Source: Bacteroidota bacterium
GTDB taxonomy: Bacteria > Bacteroidota > Bacteroidia > Cytophagales > Cytophagaceae
NCBI GenBank assembly: GCA_023392125.1
Contig: JAEVZS010000030.1
Location: 186,001-250,000 of the forward strand
Length of the DNA stretch: 64,000 bases
Direction: 5' to 3'
This document shows, piece after piece, positions 16,565-26,697 of this stretch (position 1 is the first letter of the stretch; every line of letters starts with the position of its first letter). The position numbers and the translations under genes were made by a program. A model generated the notes under the pieces. The model was not told the origin of the DNA and searched no databases. It worked only from the letters and a program-made list of their open reading frames with translations.

Positions 16565-19540
16565 ATGAACAGATTATTAGTAATTTTTCTTTGTTTTTTT
16601 TCGGGATCCCTGTTTGCCCAGTTTGACAAGTATCGGATTGAAACAAAAGAGTCTGCAGGATTCAACTATGAGACGGTAACAAATGATCCTCTTGCGGCTC
16701 GTATTTATACACTCCCAAATGGTTTGAAGGTATACATGACTGTATATAAGGAGGAGCCGCGAATACAAACTTTTATTGCAGTCAGGGCTGGCAGTAAACA
16801 CGATCCTGCCGATGCAACCGGGCTTGCGCACTATCTGGAGCATATGCTTTTTAAAGGAACTTCCCGTATCGGGACACTCAACTGGGAAGAAGAAAAGCAA
16901 GAGCTGGACAAAATTGAAGCCTTGTATGAAGAATACAGAAAAACGGTAAGCCCGCTTAAACGAAAGAATCTTTATAAGCAGATAGACAGTATCTCGCTGG
17001 TGGCTTCCCGGTATGCGATCCCCAATGAATACGATAAATTGTTGTCTAATCTGGGAGCAATCGGAACGAATGCTTATACTTTTGTCGAACAGACAGTATA
17101 TGTAAATAATATTCCTTCCAACTCATTGGGAAAATGGGCAGAAATTGAGGCAGAACGAATGGGTAATCTGGCAACCAGATTGTTTCATACAGAGCTGGAA
17201 GCAGTATATGAGGAGAAAAACCGGGGCATAGACAATGACCGGAGAAAAGTCTGGGAAACATTATTGGCGGGGACCTTCCCCGATCATCCTTATGGTACAC
17301 AAACGACTATTGGTACAGTTGAGCATCTGAAAAATCCGTCTATTACAGAAATCAAAAAATACTTCCAGAAGTATTATGTGCCTAATAATATGGCCATCTG
17401 TCTTAGCGGAGATTTTGATCCGGATGAGGCTATTAAAGTTATTGACAAACACTTTTCTGCGTTAAGTCCCCTTGATGTAGAGCCATTTATTGTTCCGGAA
17501 GCCAGGCCGGCTCAAACAGTTCGTGTTGATACCGTATTCGGACCGGATGCTGAGAATGTCACAATCGGCTTTCGTTTCGAAGGAAGGTCAAAAATCATCG
17601 TTCCGGCTACCGAAGAAGGAAAGAAAACGATTGAGTCTCCCGATGTCTATATGCTTAAGCTGCTTTCGATGCTTTTGAATAACGGGCAGGCAGGTTTGAT
17701 CGATCTTAATCTTAACCAGAAACAGGCTGTATTGTCGGCAAGCGCTTATGATTTGCCTTTGAATGATTATTCTCTGTTTGTTCTGTCTGGTCGTCCGAAA
17801 TCGGGACAAAGTCTGGAAGAAGTCAAAAATTTGTTGCTGGCACAGATTGATTCTGTAAAGAACGGGAATTTTCCGGACTGGCTGCTGGAGGCTGTGCTAA
17901 ATGAATTTAAAATCAACAGAATGAAGGAATATCAGAGCAATAATGCAAGAGCAGATGCTTTTGTAGATGCTTTTATATCCGGGATTCCATGGAATATTCA
18001 GGTAATGGAGGAAGATATTCTCAGAGCTTTCAGTAAAGAGGATATAAAGACATTTGTAAAAAACAGATTTACCAGCGATTACCAGATTATCTATAAGTTG
18101 ACGGGTGCGGATTCTGCTATTCAGAAAGTAGAAAAACCAGCCATTACTCCTGTACAATTGAATCGGGATGTTCAGTCCAGATTTTATGAATCTGTTATGA
18201 TGAAGCCGGTAAAAGAGATTCAGCCGGTATTTCTGGATTATAAGAAAGATATCGGGTTTCTGAAAACCAAAAATAATATCGAGGTTCTCTATAAGAAAAA
18301 TGAGGAAAATGATCTCTTTAACCTGTACTATGTATGGGATATCGGTAAAAATGACAATCCGCTTTATGTCGTTGCGACTGGTTATATGAGCTATCTCGGA
18401 ACGAAGAAACTTTCTGCTTCCCGGCTCAAGGAGGAGTTTTACAAGCTGGGATGTTCCATTGCCTTTTCTGCTACGGATGAATCTGTCATATTTTCTGTGT
18501 CAGGTCTGAATGATAATTATGAAAAAGCTTACAGACTTTTTGAACAGGTAATTACTGAAGCAAAGGCCGATCAGGAAGCTTTGAAAAGCTATGTCGCCAG
18601 AATTTTAAAGGCAAGAGAGGATAGTAAAAAATCGAAAGATGTCATATTACGTTCTGCCATGGTGAGCTATGTCGCCTACGGGCCTGAAAATCCCTTTACC
18701 AATATAGCAGGAGCAGAAAAGCTCAACAAATTAAAAGGAGAGGAGCTTGTCAAACTGCTGCAGGGACTGTTTGCTATGGAGCATCGTATCCTCTATTATG
18801 GTCCAATGAATGAGAGCAGCCTGGTAGCATCTCTTGACAAAGTGCACAAAGTACCATCTTCGCTTAAGCCTGCATCTTACAAGCAAAAATATGTGTTTAA
18901 AGAGATTCCGCAGGACAAAATCTATTTTGTGGACTATGACATGGTCCAGGCCGAAGTTGTGCTGCTTTCAAGATCAGAGATTTATGATCCTTCCATTATT
19001 CCTGTTGTGACTTTATTCAATGAATACTTTGGGGGCAGTATGGGGTCTCTGGTATTTCAGGAAATGCGGGAAGCCCGGGCGCTGGCATATTCTGTTAAAT
19101 CAAGCTATATGCCTGCCGACCGTAAAAATGAATTTAATTACATATTTTCTTATATAGGAACTCAGGCAGATAAGCTGAATGAAGCTGTAGCCGGGATGCG
19201 TGAACTATTGAATAATATGCCGGAGTCTGAGCTTCTGTTTAATACAGCCCAGACCTCTGTGCTTGAACATATCAGAACAACCCGGATTACCAGATCTGAT
19301 GTTTTGTGGAATTATCTGAAAACTACGAAACTGGGAGAGGATTCTGATGTCAGAAAGAAGATTTTTGAGGGAGTGGGCCCGATGAGGTTTTCCGATATTG
19401 AGCAGTTTCAGCAGACTTTTATTAAAAATAAGCCAATGGCGATACTGATTATCGGATCAAAAGACAAGATGGATCTGAAAAGTATGGAAGCATATGGAGA
19501 AGTCATTGAGTTGAATCTCAAGCAGCTGTTTGGGTTTTAA
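16565..19540 (+). CDS. Secreted M16-family (insulinase/pitrilysin-like) zinc peptidase, two-module type
   Basis: 991 residues. The signal peptide ends near residue 19 (SGSLFA then Q). The active module has H89-Y-L-E92-H93 and the third ligand in ELEAVYEEKNRG. An insertion of ~70 charged residues follows the zinc motif (TSRIGTLNWEEE...SNLGAIGTNAYT), as seen in long Bacteroidota M16 proteins. The second half (~560-990) is a catalytically inactive M16 repeat with a conserved REARALAYSV motif. Expected to degrade peptides in the periplasm or outside the cell. It stands alone, converging one base from the EamA gene. Confidence 0.9.
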   Translation: MNRLLVIFLCFFSGSLFAQFDKYRIETKESAGFNYETVTNDPLAARIYTLPNGLKVYMTVYKEEPRIQTFIAVRAGSKHDPADATGLAHYLEHMLFKGTSRIGTLNWEEEKQELDKIEALYEEYRKTVSPLKRKNLYKQIDSISLVASRYAIPNEYDKLLSNLGAIGTNAYTFVEQTVYVNNIPSNSLGKWAEIEAERMGNLATRLFHTELEAVYEEKNRGIDNDRRKVWETLLAGTFPDHPYGTQTTIGTVEHLKNPSITEIKKYFQKYYVPNNMAICLSGDFDPDEAIKVIDKHFSALSPLDVEPFIVPEARPAQTVRVDTVFGPDAENVTIGFRFEGRSKIIVPATEEGKKTIESPDVYMLKLLSMLLNNGQAGLIDLNLNQKQAVLSASAYDLPLNDYSLFVLSGRPKSGQSLEEVKNLLLAQIDSVKNGNFPDWLLEAVLNEFKINRMKEYQSNNARADAFVDAFISGIPWNIQVMEEDILRAFSKEDIKTFVKNRFTSDYQIIYKLTGADSAIQKVEKPAITPVQLNRDVQSRFYESVMMKPVKEIQPVFLDYKKDIGFLKTKNNIEVLYKKNEENDLFNLYYVWDIGKNDNPLYVVATGYMSYLGTKKLSASRLKEEFYKLGCSIAFSATDESVIFSVSGLNDNYEKAYRLFEQVITEAKADQEALKSYVARILKAREDSKKSKDVILRSAMVSYVAYGPENPFTNIAGAEKLNKLKGEELVKLLQGLFAMEHRILYYGPMNESSLVASLDKVHKVPSSLKPASYKQKYVFKEIPQDKIYFVDYDMVQAEVVLLSRSEIYDPSIIPVVTLFNEYFGGSMGSLVFQEMREARALAYSVKSSYMPADRKNEFNYIFSYIGTQADKLNEAVAGMRELLNNMPESELLFNTAQTSVLEHIRTTRITRSDVLWNYLKTTKLGEDSDVRKKIFEGVGPMRFSDIEQFQQTFIKNKPMAILIIGSKDKMDLKSMEAYGEVIELNLKQLFGF

Positions 19541-19541
19541 T

Positions 19542-20444
19542 TCATACAGTCTTTGTTGCCCGGTGTCTGTTTTGTCCGCTGCTGACAAGGTAGACACCGA
19601 GTAAAATCATCATCGAAAAAAGGGTTTTCTGCATTGTAAGCTGGTCCTTGTTCATGGCAACAGCAATAATGGCTGCCAGCATTGGCTGAATGTAAATGTA
19701 TATGCCTGCCAGTGAAGGATCAATTGTTTTCAGCACTCCGGTATTGAGATAGTAGGTAATAATAGTGGCAAATACAATCACAAAAACTAAAGCAAGAAAC
19801 GCATCCTGCGGTATTGTGCTCCATTCAATGTGTTGCATGCCGGTGTACCCAAATGGTATGACCAGTACGAGCCCCATCAGGAAGATCCATTTCAGAACAG
19901 TGACAGGATGGTATTTCAGCATAAGAGGCTTGACTGCTACCAGAAAGCAGGCATAGCTTGTTGCATTGATAAGTATGAGCAAGTCTCCGATAAAAATGTC
20001 TTCCGGGCCTTTCTGGCTTGAAGAAAGGAGCAGCATAATCACACCGGCAGCCCCTGTGAGTATACCCAGTATTTTTTTATAATTAATTCGTTCTCCGATA
20101 GTCAGCGCAGATATTATCAGAACTATGACCGGGCTGATGGTAACCATAAGCGATGCATTGATTGGCTGGGTAAGACTCAGCCCTTTGTAAAATAAAAGCT
20201 GATTTATCACAATTCCGGTCAGGGTACAGAAGATAAGCCTGGGAAAATCTGCTCTGTCCGGTATTTCCTTTTTCATTATAAATGATATTGCCCAGAAGAA
20301 AAGTGCTGCGCTTATACCCCGTATCAGAGTTATGGCTCCCGGAGAAATATAGCCGGGCATAACAATTTTTGCAATGGAGAAATTAAAACCCTGTATCAGT
20401 GAGGTTATAAACAGGAACAAATGCGCTTTCCAGACATGTTGCAT
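19542..20444 (-). CDS. EamA/DMT-family transporter
   Basis: 300 residues, with about ten hydrophobic helices in two EamA repeats (about 6-140 and 150-290). Conserved features include LIRGISAALFFWAIS in the first repeat and GIYIYIQPMLAAIIAVAM in the second. Drug/metabolite exporters of this type move amino acids, nucleosides or related compounds across the inner membrane; the substrate cannot be told. The stop lies one base from the stop of the M16 gene, leaving no room for a terminator between the convergent genes. Confidence 0.9.
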   Translation of the reverse strand: MQHVWKAHLFLFITSLIQGFNFSIAKIVMPGYISPGAITLIRGISAALFFWAISFIMKKEIPDRADFPRLIFCTLTGIVINQLLFYKGLSLTQPINASLMVTISPVIVLIISALTIGERINYKKILGILTGAAGVIMLLLSSSQKGPEDIFIGDLLILINATSYACFLVAVKPLMLKYHPVTVLKWIFLMGLVLVIPFGYTGMQHIEWSTIPQDAFLALVFVIVFATIITYYLNTGVLKTIDPSLAGIYIYIQPMLAAIIAVAMNKDQLTMQKTLFSMMILLGVYLVSSGQNRHRATKTV

Positions 20445-20531
20445 TTACAAATCTATCGAATATTATAAACCGGATATAAGTGTTCGTGTTTATTTTTTAA
20501 ATTGTAAAAACAGAGCTTATAAATCAGAGTC

Positions 20532-21800
20532 ATGTTAGGACAAAATATGCCATTGGCAGAGCGGCTGCGGCCTCATAATCTGGATACTGTAATCGGTCAG
20601 TCCCACTTGATCGGAAAAAGTGGCGTAATTCGGAAAATGACAGAATCAGGTATCGTGCCGTCTATGATTTTCTGGGGACCACCCGGAGTTGGAAAAACTA
20701 CGCTGGCTAATATTATTGCGGCAAGTATCAAAGTACCTTTTTATGTATTGAGTGCGATAAGCGCCGGAGTAAAAGAAGTAAGGGAGGTAATTGACAAAGC
20801 CAGATCAAATCACCGTACTATTTTGTTTATTGACGAAATTCATCGGTTCAGTAAATCTCAGCAGGATGCTTTGCTGGGGGCTGTTGAAAAAGGAATTATA
20901 ACTCTTATAGGAGCTACTACTGAAAATCCGTCGTTTGAGGTCAATCAGGCTTTACTCTCCAGATGTCAGGTGTATACGCTGAAATCTCTCTCGGAAGAAG
21001 AATTGGTCGCTTTGTTGCAACATGCGATCACAACGGATGTATTGCTGAAAGAAAAAGAAATAGAGTTGTCAGAATACAATGCTCTATTGTCTATTTCCGG
21101 TGGGGATGCGAGAAAACTGCTGAATCTGCTCGAGCTGGTTGTTGAAGCAGCCTCTTCGCACAAAATTACGATTACCGACCAGCGTGTAATGGAGGTAGCT
21201 CAGCGCAAAGTTGCGATATATGATAAAAAAGGAGAAATGCATTATGATATAATCAGTGCATTTATTAAATCAATCAGAGGGAGTGATCCAAATGCTGCTG
21301 TATACTGGCTTGCCAGAATGATTGAAGGCGGAGAAGATGTTGCTTTCATAGCGCGCAGGCTTGTTATTCTTGCCTCGGAGGATATTGGAAATGCTAATCC
21401 GACAGCAGTGGTTATGGCTACCAACTGTTTTCAGGCTGTCAAAATTATCGGCTATCCGGAAGCAAGGATATTATTGTCACAGTGTGTGACATATCTTGCC
21501 TCTTCTCCGAAAAGTAATGCAGCGTACAATGCGATTAATTATGCGCAGGAACTGGTACGGAAGCATGGTGATCTGCCCGTACCGCTTCATTTGCGTAATG
21601 CTCCCACAAAACTCATGAAACAGGAAGGGTATGGCAAAGGCTATCTGTATGCGCATGATTATGATATGAATTTTGTCATGCAGGAATATATGCCGGATTC
21701 ATTGCAAAATGTCAGGATTTATGATCCTGGTATTAACCAGCGGGAAAATGAGCTCAGACAGCGGCTGAAGAAATACTGGGGAGATAAATATAAGTACTAG
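20532..21800 (+). CDS. rarA: Replication-associated recombination protein RarA (MgsA) AAA+ ATPase
   Basis: 422 residues. Walker A is WGPPGVGKTT (about 48-57), Walker B is LFIDEIHRFSKSQQD, and sensor 1 is GATTENPSFEVN, followed by LLSRCQVY. The C-terminal MgsA tetramerisation region contains AVYWLARMIEGGEDVAFIARRL and LRNAPTKLMKQEGYGKGYLYAHD. RarA acts at stalled replication forks and contacts SSB. It is divergent from the EamA gene (87 bp gap) and converges on the PAS kinase. Length and motifs agree with the family throughout. Confidence 0.96.
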   Translation: MLGQNMPLAERLRPHNLDTVIGQSHLIGKSGVIRKMTESGIVPSMIFWGPPGVGKTTLANIIAASIKVPFYVLSAISAGVKEVREVIDKARSNHRTILFIDEIHRFSKSQQDALLGAVEKGIITLIGATTENPSFEVNQALLSRCQVYTLKSLSEEELVALLQHAITTDVLLKEKEIELSEYNALLSISGGDARKLLNLLELVVEAASSHKITITDQRVMEVAQRKVAIYDKKGEMHYDIISAFIKSIRGSDPNAAVYWLARMIEGGEDVAFIARRLVILASEDIGNANPTAVVMATNCFQAVKIIGYPEARILLSQCVTYLASSPKSNAAYNAINYAQELVRKHGDLPVPLHLRNAPTKLMKQEGYGKGYLYAHDYDMNFVMQEYMPDSLQNVRIYDPGINQRENELRQRLKKYWGDKYKY

Positions 21801-21853
21801 TGTGTGATTGATACCGGATGATGGACAAGTGTCGGTTTTATTATTGACTAAAC

Positions 21854-24484
21854 CTAGCGAATAGCCTGTTCCGGGAAATAAATTTTGAAAGTGGTGCCTT
21901 TGTTAATCTGGCTGAAAACCTTGATGGAGCCTCCGGCATTTTCGATCACCCGTTTTACTATATACATTCCGACACCTGTTCCTTCAACGTGATTGTGAAG
22001 ACGTTTAAACATACCAAACATCTTTGGTATATCGCGTTCTTCCATCCCCAGGCCGTTGTCGGTTACCTCGATTACCAGCTGATTGCTGTCCATAAATGAG
22101 GAAATTTTAATGAGGGGAGTTCGCTCGGAGCTTCGATACTTAATAGCATTGGATATAAGGTTGAATAGTACGCTCCGTATGTTTTTCCGGGAAAAAATAA
22201 GTGAATTAATTTCAAAGTTCAGCGTAATAACAGCCCCCGTTTGCTTGATATAATCTTCCAGGCTTTCCAGAATTTCAGCAGCAATAGGAGATAGCTCAAT
22301 GATCTCCGGAGCTTCGGGTTTACCGGTCACCCGGGTAATTTCCGTCAGATCTCCGATCGTATTTTTGAAACGGGTTACTGACTGGTTGATCAGATTGAGC
22401 AGAATATGCTGTGAAGGTTCCGAGCATTCTTCGATGAGCCCGTTTACAAGCCCCTCAATATTGTTTATCGGAGCTTTCAGGTCGTGCGAAGCAGTATATA
22501 CAAAATTATCCAGATCGGTGTTTCGTCTGCGTAATTCCTGATTTTTCTGTTTTAGCTCTTCCTGAGCTGATTCAAATTGTTCCCGAATGAGCTTTTGCTC
22601 ATGGATATCGGTACAGGTACCAAACCATTTGATGATTGTTCCTTCTTTATCTTTGAGCGGCATAGCCCGCAACAGAAACCATCTGAAAGAATGATCGTGC
22701 TTGTATAAGCGGTATTCTGCATCAAATATTTCTGCGGTTTGGAGTGAGTTTTCCCAGTTTTGCCGGAAATATTCCTGATCTTCCGGATGAATAGCGCTTA
22801 TAATTCCCGTTTGTACAGATTCTTTTTCACTCAGTCCGGTGTATTCATACCAGCGGTTATTGAAAAAATCGTGCTGCCCGTTCGGATGGTTTGACCAAAC
22901 CATCTGAGGCATAAAGTTGGTCACAAATTTAAACTCCTGAGTATTTCTTTTTAATTGTTCGAAAGACTCTTCCAGCTTTTGCTGGGCTTCCTTTAGCTGT
23001 TTTGAATACCGCCGTTCTCTTTCAGCATTGATCCGGTCAGTAATATCCATGGCCGTCCCGATCAGCCGTATCGGCTCGCCATTGGTTGAATAGGTAATGG
23101 AAACTCCGATCCACATATAAACGACGGAAGCATCGGCTTTTACAATTCTGAACTCCCCCTCAAGATTTCTTTTGTCCTGAAAAGCGTCTTTGATCATTCT
23201 TTTAAAAGGCTCTCTGTCTTCCTCATGAATTTTATTGAGGATCATTTCTTTGGTTATTTCAGTTCCGAACGGATATTCCCAGAAGTCATACTGTTGGGGT
23301 GTCCAGAATATTTTATTGCCTTTGATGTCCCATTCACAGCTTCCTACTTTTGCAGCGGCCTGACTTTGCAGCAGCAATTCATGGTTTTTCATAAGCTGTT
23401 CGTAAACCAGTTTTTCAGAACTTATATCGGTCAGGTTTACAACGATGCCATCATCAAACGGAACAGCAGAAATATTGCTCCAGCCATTAAAGCAGTATTT
23501 TTCAAACTCCTGCTTGACTCCGGACTGAACGACAGAAACAAAATGACTGAAAACAGAATTTCGTTGGGAAAAATGAATTTCATCCAGAATTGACTTATCG
23601 ATAAGCTCGTAAGCTGCTTTACCAATGATTCTGGCTGCTTCCTTATTTACGATCTTGCAGATAAAATCCCTGATAACCAGCATTTCATTTCTTACTGGCT
23701 TGAGCACCAGAAGACCATTGGGCGAACATTCGAGGATGTTTTCAAGCAGGCTGACATTGTAACGCAGATTTCTGTCAGCCAGACTTATATGGTCCTGAGG
23801 AGTTATTTTGATCAGAACGTCGTTGCCGGAATAATTAAAAGTTAACTCTACGGGTCTTTCATGTGAAAACTTGTTGGCGGAAGATAGAATTATGCTTTTG
23901 GTTTCTTTGTTTTTTGAGCAATTTAATTCCTGATGTCCTGAAAGTTCGGGAAATAAATCTTCAATTGGCAGATCTGCCAGATTTACTCCCGGGGTTTCCA
24001 GTAGTTTTTCGGCAGCGGTATTGATGTAACGAATTCTTAATTCCCGCTCATCCTGTCGAAGATAAACGTAGTTTGCTATAATAAAGGGAATAGAAGAGTC
24101 GGATATGAAGCTATCCGGCTTAAAGGCCGGGTTATTGTCGTCTTCGCACGAAATAGTTACTAATACGGAGCTTAGCCCGTTATTTGTAGTATAAATTGGT
24201 TTGTAGGATATCGTAAATACCTGATCAGGAAACAATGCAATTGGCCTCAGCACTGAATGTGCCTGCCCGTTTGATGCTTTTCTCAGATCGAGAATAGTAG
24301 GGTTTCTCAGTGAATCCGGGATGATGTCGAGGAAGTTGGTTATGGAATCCGGATTTTTATATATGCGTTTAAAAGCATCGTTAAATCCGGTGATTCTGAA
24401 ATCAGAATTCAGATAAAGAATTATTTCCGGAAATTGAAATTTTTCGCTTGTGCAGATGCCGATTGTTTTTTTATTGCTGTGCAT
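21854..24484 (-). CDS. Cytoplasmic multi-PAS sensor histidine kinase
   Basis: 876 residues without membrane helices. About five PAS domains are visible: ~20-120, ~125-240, ~245-360 (NVSLLENILECSPNGLLVL), a PAS_3 at ~385-490 (IFWTPQQYDFWEYPFG) and another PAS_3 at ~515-635 (MPQMVWSNHPNGQ). A coiled coil (~490-515) precedes the last. The DHp domain has DNFVYTASHDLKAP; the ATPase domain has NLISNAIKYR, DNGLGM and GTGVGMYIV. No partner regulator is adjacent, so it is an orphan kinase. It converges on rarA and its upstream region is a 367-bp AT-rich gap. Confidence 0.9.
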   Translation of the reverse strand: MHSNKKTIGICTSEKFQFPEIILYLNSDFRITGFNDAFKRIYKNPDSITNFLDIIPDSLRNPTILDLRKASNGQAHSVLRPIALFPDQVFTISYKPIYTTNNGLSSVLVTISCEDDNNPAFKPDSFISDSSIPFIIANYVYLRQDERELRIRYINTAAEKLLETPGVNLADLPIEDLFPELSGHQELNCSKNKETKSIILSSANKFSHERPVELTFNYSGNDVLIKITPQDHISLADRNLRYNVSLLENILECSPNGLLVLKPVRNEMLVIRDFICKIVNKEAARIIGKAAYELIDKSILDEIHFSQRNSVFSHFVSVVQSGVKQEFEKYCFNGWSNISAVPFDDGIVVNLTDISSEKLVYEQLMKNHELLLQSQAAAKVGSCEWDIKGNKIFWTPQQYDFWEYPFGTEITKEMILNKIHEEDREPFKRMIKDAFQDKRNLEGEFRIVKADASVVYMWIGVSITYSTNGEPIRLIGTAMDITDRINAERERRYSKQLKEAQQKLEESFEQLKRNTQEFKFVTNFMPQMVWSNHPNGQHDFFNNRWYEYTGLSEKESVQTGIISAIHPEDQEYFRQNWENSLQTAEIFDAEYRLYKHDHSFRWFLLRAMPLKDKEGTIIKWFGTCTDIHEQKLIREQFESAQEELKQKNQELRRRNTDLDNFVYTASHDLKAPINNIEGLVNGLIEECSEPSQHILLNLINQSVTRFKNTIGDLTEITRVTGKPEAPEIIELSPIAAEILESLEDYIKQTGAVITLNFEINSLIFSRKNIRSVLFNLISNAIKYRSSERTPLIKISSFMDSNQLVIEVTDNGLGMEERDIPKMFGMFKRLHNHVEGTGVGMYIVKRVIENAGGSIKVFSQINKGTTFKIYFPEQAIR

Positions 24485-24851
24485 GTAAGTATTAGTTGAA
24501 AAAAATGCTGATAAAGTGTTACTTACTTTGCTTGTGTTAGTTGTTGATAAATATAAAAATATGATATTTAGTTAATTGAGCAAAATAAAAAAGCTAATTA
24601 ATTTGATGCCCTTTTATAGGAATAAAATATTCTGAAATTGCCTGATGTGCTAATTGCTGGATTATACGAATAAAAATGATTATTGTTTGATTTTTGTGCT
24701 ATTTAAAGGATAAATAATATTTTATCAGGGTGCAACTGACTGATAGGGCACGATTAACATCAAATGAAGCAAAAAATAAAAAAGTATCCGGCACAATATG
24801 AAAAAGAGACTGCAGCAAACAGTCTCTTTTATGAAAGAGCATAATTTACAT
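24485..24851. other. 367-bp AT-rich intergenic region upstream of the PAS kinase
   Basis: Very A/T-rich, with runs such as AATATAAAAATATGATATTTAG. It must hold the minus-strand promoter of the kinase; I find no clear TAnnTTTG/TTTG pair there. No ORF or RNA gene is recognisable. The right end holds the lysS terminator. Confidence 0.5.
24802..24830 (-). terminator. lysS rho-independent terminator
   Basis: An 11-bp perfect stem (24802-24812 with 24820-24830), core GAGACTG, 7-nt loop, flanked by A and T runs. It sits 22 bp after the lysS stop on the minus strand. Confidence 0.9.
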
Positions 24852-26582
24852 CTATTGTTTTATCCAGGACTGAACATCGTCAAGTGATGGGTTTTTTATA
24901 TCCAGCTTGAGCTTTTTTCTCATACCGCACAGGTCATTGAACAGTTTGTTGGGGTTCGCATTCTGCAGATCTGCCACTGTGTTAATACCTGCCTTGTGCA
25001 GCAGAGGTACATATTCTTGGGGGATACCTTTGTTGATAAACTCACTGACTTCAGCTCCCTGAATACGCTTTTCAGGCTTCATCTGAGGGAAGAACAGGAC
25101 ATCCTGGATAGAGTTCTGATTGGTCATGATCATGGATAGGCGGTCAATGCCAATCCCAAGTCCGGCTGTAGGCGGCATACCGTATTCCAGCGCTCTCAGA
25201 AAGTCCTCGTCAAGTACCATTGCTTCATCATCGCCCCGTTTACCCAGCTCCAGCTGCTCTTCAAACCGTGCTCTTTGGTCAACAGGATCGTTTAATTCTG
25301 AAAATGAGTTGCAAATCTCCTTGCCGTTACATATTGCTTCAAATCGCTCGACCAGTCCTTCTTTGCTCCGGTGTTTCTTTGCCAAAGGCGACATCTCAAC
25401 CGGATAGTCGGTAATAAAGGTTGGCTGAATCAATAATCCTTCAACCTTTTCCCCAAAAATCTCATCTATGATTTTGCCTTTACCCATCGTGTCATTTACC
25501 GGGACATTGAGACTCTGAGCAGCAGCTCTCAGCTCTTCTTCATTCATGTTGCTGATATCAACACCTGTATATTCCTTAATAGCTTCTGCCATTGTATAGC
25601 GTTTCCACGGGCGCTGGAAATTGATGGTGTTTGCACCAACCTGGACCTCTGTGCTTCCGTGAAGTTCCATGGCAATTTTTTCGACCATTTCTTCGACCAG
25701 ATCCATCATCCAGTAATAGTCTTTATATGCTACATAAAGTTCGATCTGGGTAAACTCCGGATTGTGAAACCGGGACATGCCTTCATTCCGGAAATCCTTT
25801 GAAAATTCATAAACTCCATCAAATCCCCCTACAATCAGCCTTTTGAGATAAAGTTCGTTGGCGATCCGAAGGTAAAGAGTGGTATCAAGTGTATTGTGGT
25901 GTGTTTTAAAAGGTCTTGCAGCAGCTCCGCCATATATCGGCTGAAGAATCGGAGTTTCAACTTCCAGATAGCCTTTTGCATTGAGGTAGGAGCGCATGGT
26001 ATTTACCAGTTGGGTTCGCTTGATGAAGACATTGCGCACTTCCGGGTTGACAATAAGATCTACATAGCGTTGTCTGTATCGTTGTTCCGGATCAGAAAAT
26101 GCATCAAACACTTTCCGTTCTCCGCTTTCCGTTTCAGCTTCCTTAACGATAGGCAAAGGCTTCAATGCCTTCGTCAGAATTTTGAATTCGTTAACATAAA
26201 TACTGATTTCTCCGGTCTGAGTAGTGAATACATATCCCTGTACCCCTATAATGTCACCTATGCCCAGTAATTTCTTAAATACCTCATTATACAGTGATTT
26301 GTCCTCTCCCTCACACAAATCATCTCTGCGCACATATATCTGAATTCTTCCGGTACTGTCCTGCAGTTCAGCAAATGAAGCGGAGCCCATGATTCTTCTG
26401 CTCATCACTCGTCCGGCCAGACTGATATTCTTATAATCCATCTTACGTTTTTCATAATTGGTCAGAATATCGGCTATGGATACATTTACTTCAAATGTTT
26501 CTGAAGGATAGGGATTTATGCCTCTTTTGATCAGTTCTTCCCTTTCCTGTCTGCGGATAAGTTCTTGTTCGCTTAATTGCAT
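24852..26582 (-). CDS. lysS: Lysyl-tRNA synthetase, class II, with C-terminal extension
   Basis: 576 residues. The N-terminal OB-fold anticodon-binding domain covers ~55-150 (SLAGRVMSRRIMGSASFAELQD). The class II core shows motif 1 near VETPILQPIYGGAAARPF, motif 2 as FRNEGMSRFHNPEFTQIE and motif 3 as GLGIGIDRLSMI. It charges tRNA-Lys in the cytoplasm. After the catalytic core (~505) there is a ~70-residue extension with a helix-hairpin-helix-like sequence (HKAGINTVADLQNANPNKLF), which E. coli LysRS lacks and which I recall from Bacteroidota enzymes. The ATG at 26582 gives a standard N-terminus. Confidence 0.97.
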   Translation of the reverse strand: MQLSEQELIRRQEREELIKRGINPYPSETFEVNVSIADILTNYEKRKMDYKNISLAGRVMSRRIMGSASFAELQDSTGRIQIYVRRDDLCEGEDKSLYNEVFKKLLGIGDIIGVQGYVFTTQTGEISIYVNEFKILTKALKPLPIVKEAETESGERKVFDAFSDPEQRYRQRYVDLIVNPEVRNVFIKRTQLVNTMRSYLNAKGYLEVETPILQPIYGGAAARPFKTHHNTLDTTLYLRIANELYLKRLIVGGFDGVYEFSKDFRNEGMSRFHNPEFTQIELYVAYKDYYWMMDLVEEMVEKIAMELHGSTEVQVGANTINFQRPWKRYTMAEAIKEYTGVDISNMNEEELRAAAQSLNVPVNDTMGKGKIIDEIFGEKVEGLLIQPTFITDYPVEMSPLAKKHRSKEGLVERFEAICNGKEICNSFSELNDPVDQRARFEEQLELGKRGDDEAMVLDEDFLRALEYGMPPTAGLGIGIDRLSMIMTNQNSIQDVLFFPQMKPEKRIQGAEVSEFINKGIPQEYVPLLHKAGINTVADLQNANPNKLFNDLCGMRKKLKLDIKNPSLDDVQSWIKQ

Positions 26583-26639
26583 ATCTGTTTTAATTCCAAA
26601 ATTAAGTATGCAAAATTAGTGATTATTTGTTTTTTTCCC

Positions 26640-26668
26640 AGCCTGACGGCAGACATACTGACAGGCTG
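26640..26668. repeat. Inverted repeat between lysS and the membrane kinase
   Basis: CAGCCTG (26640-26646) and CAGGCTG (26662-26668) enclose a 15-nt loop with a near-palindromic interior (CGGCAGACATACTGA). It is GC-rich compared with its surroundings and lacks a T-tract on the strand that would terminate the kinase. It looks REP-like. Confidence 0.35.
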
Positions 26669-26697
26669 AAAGGAATATTTTGAAGTATCGGGACGAT

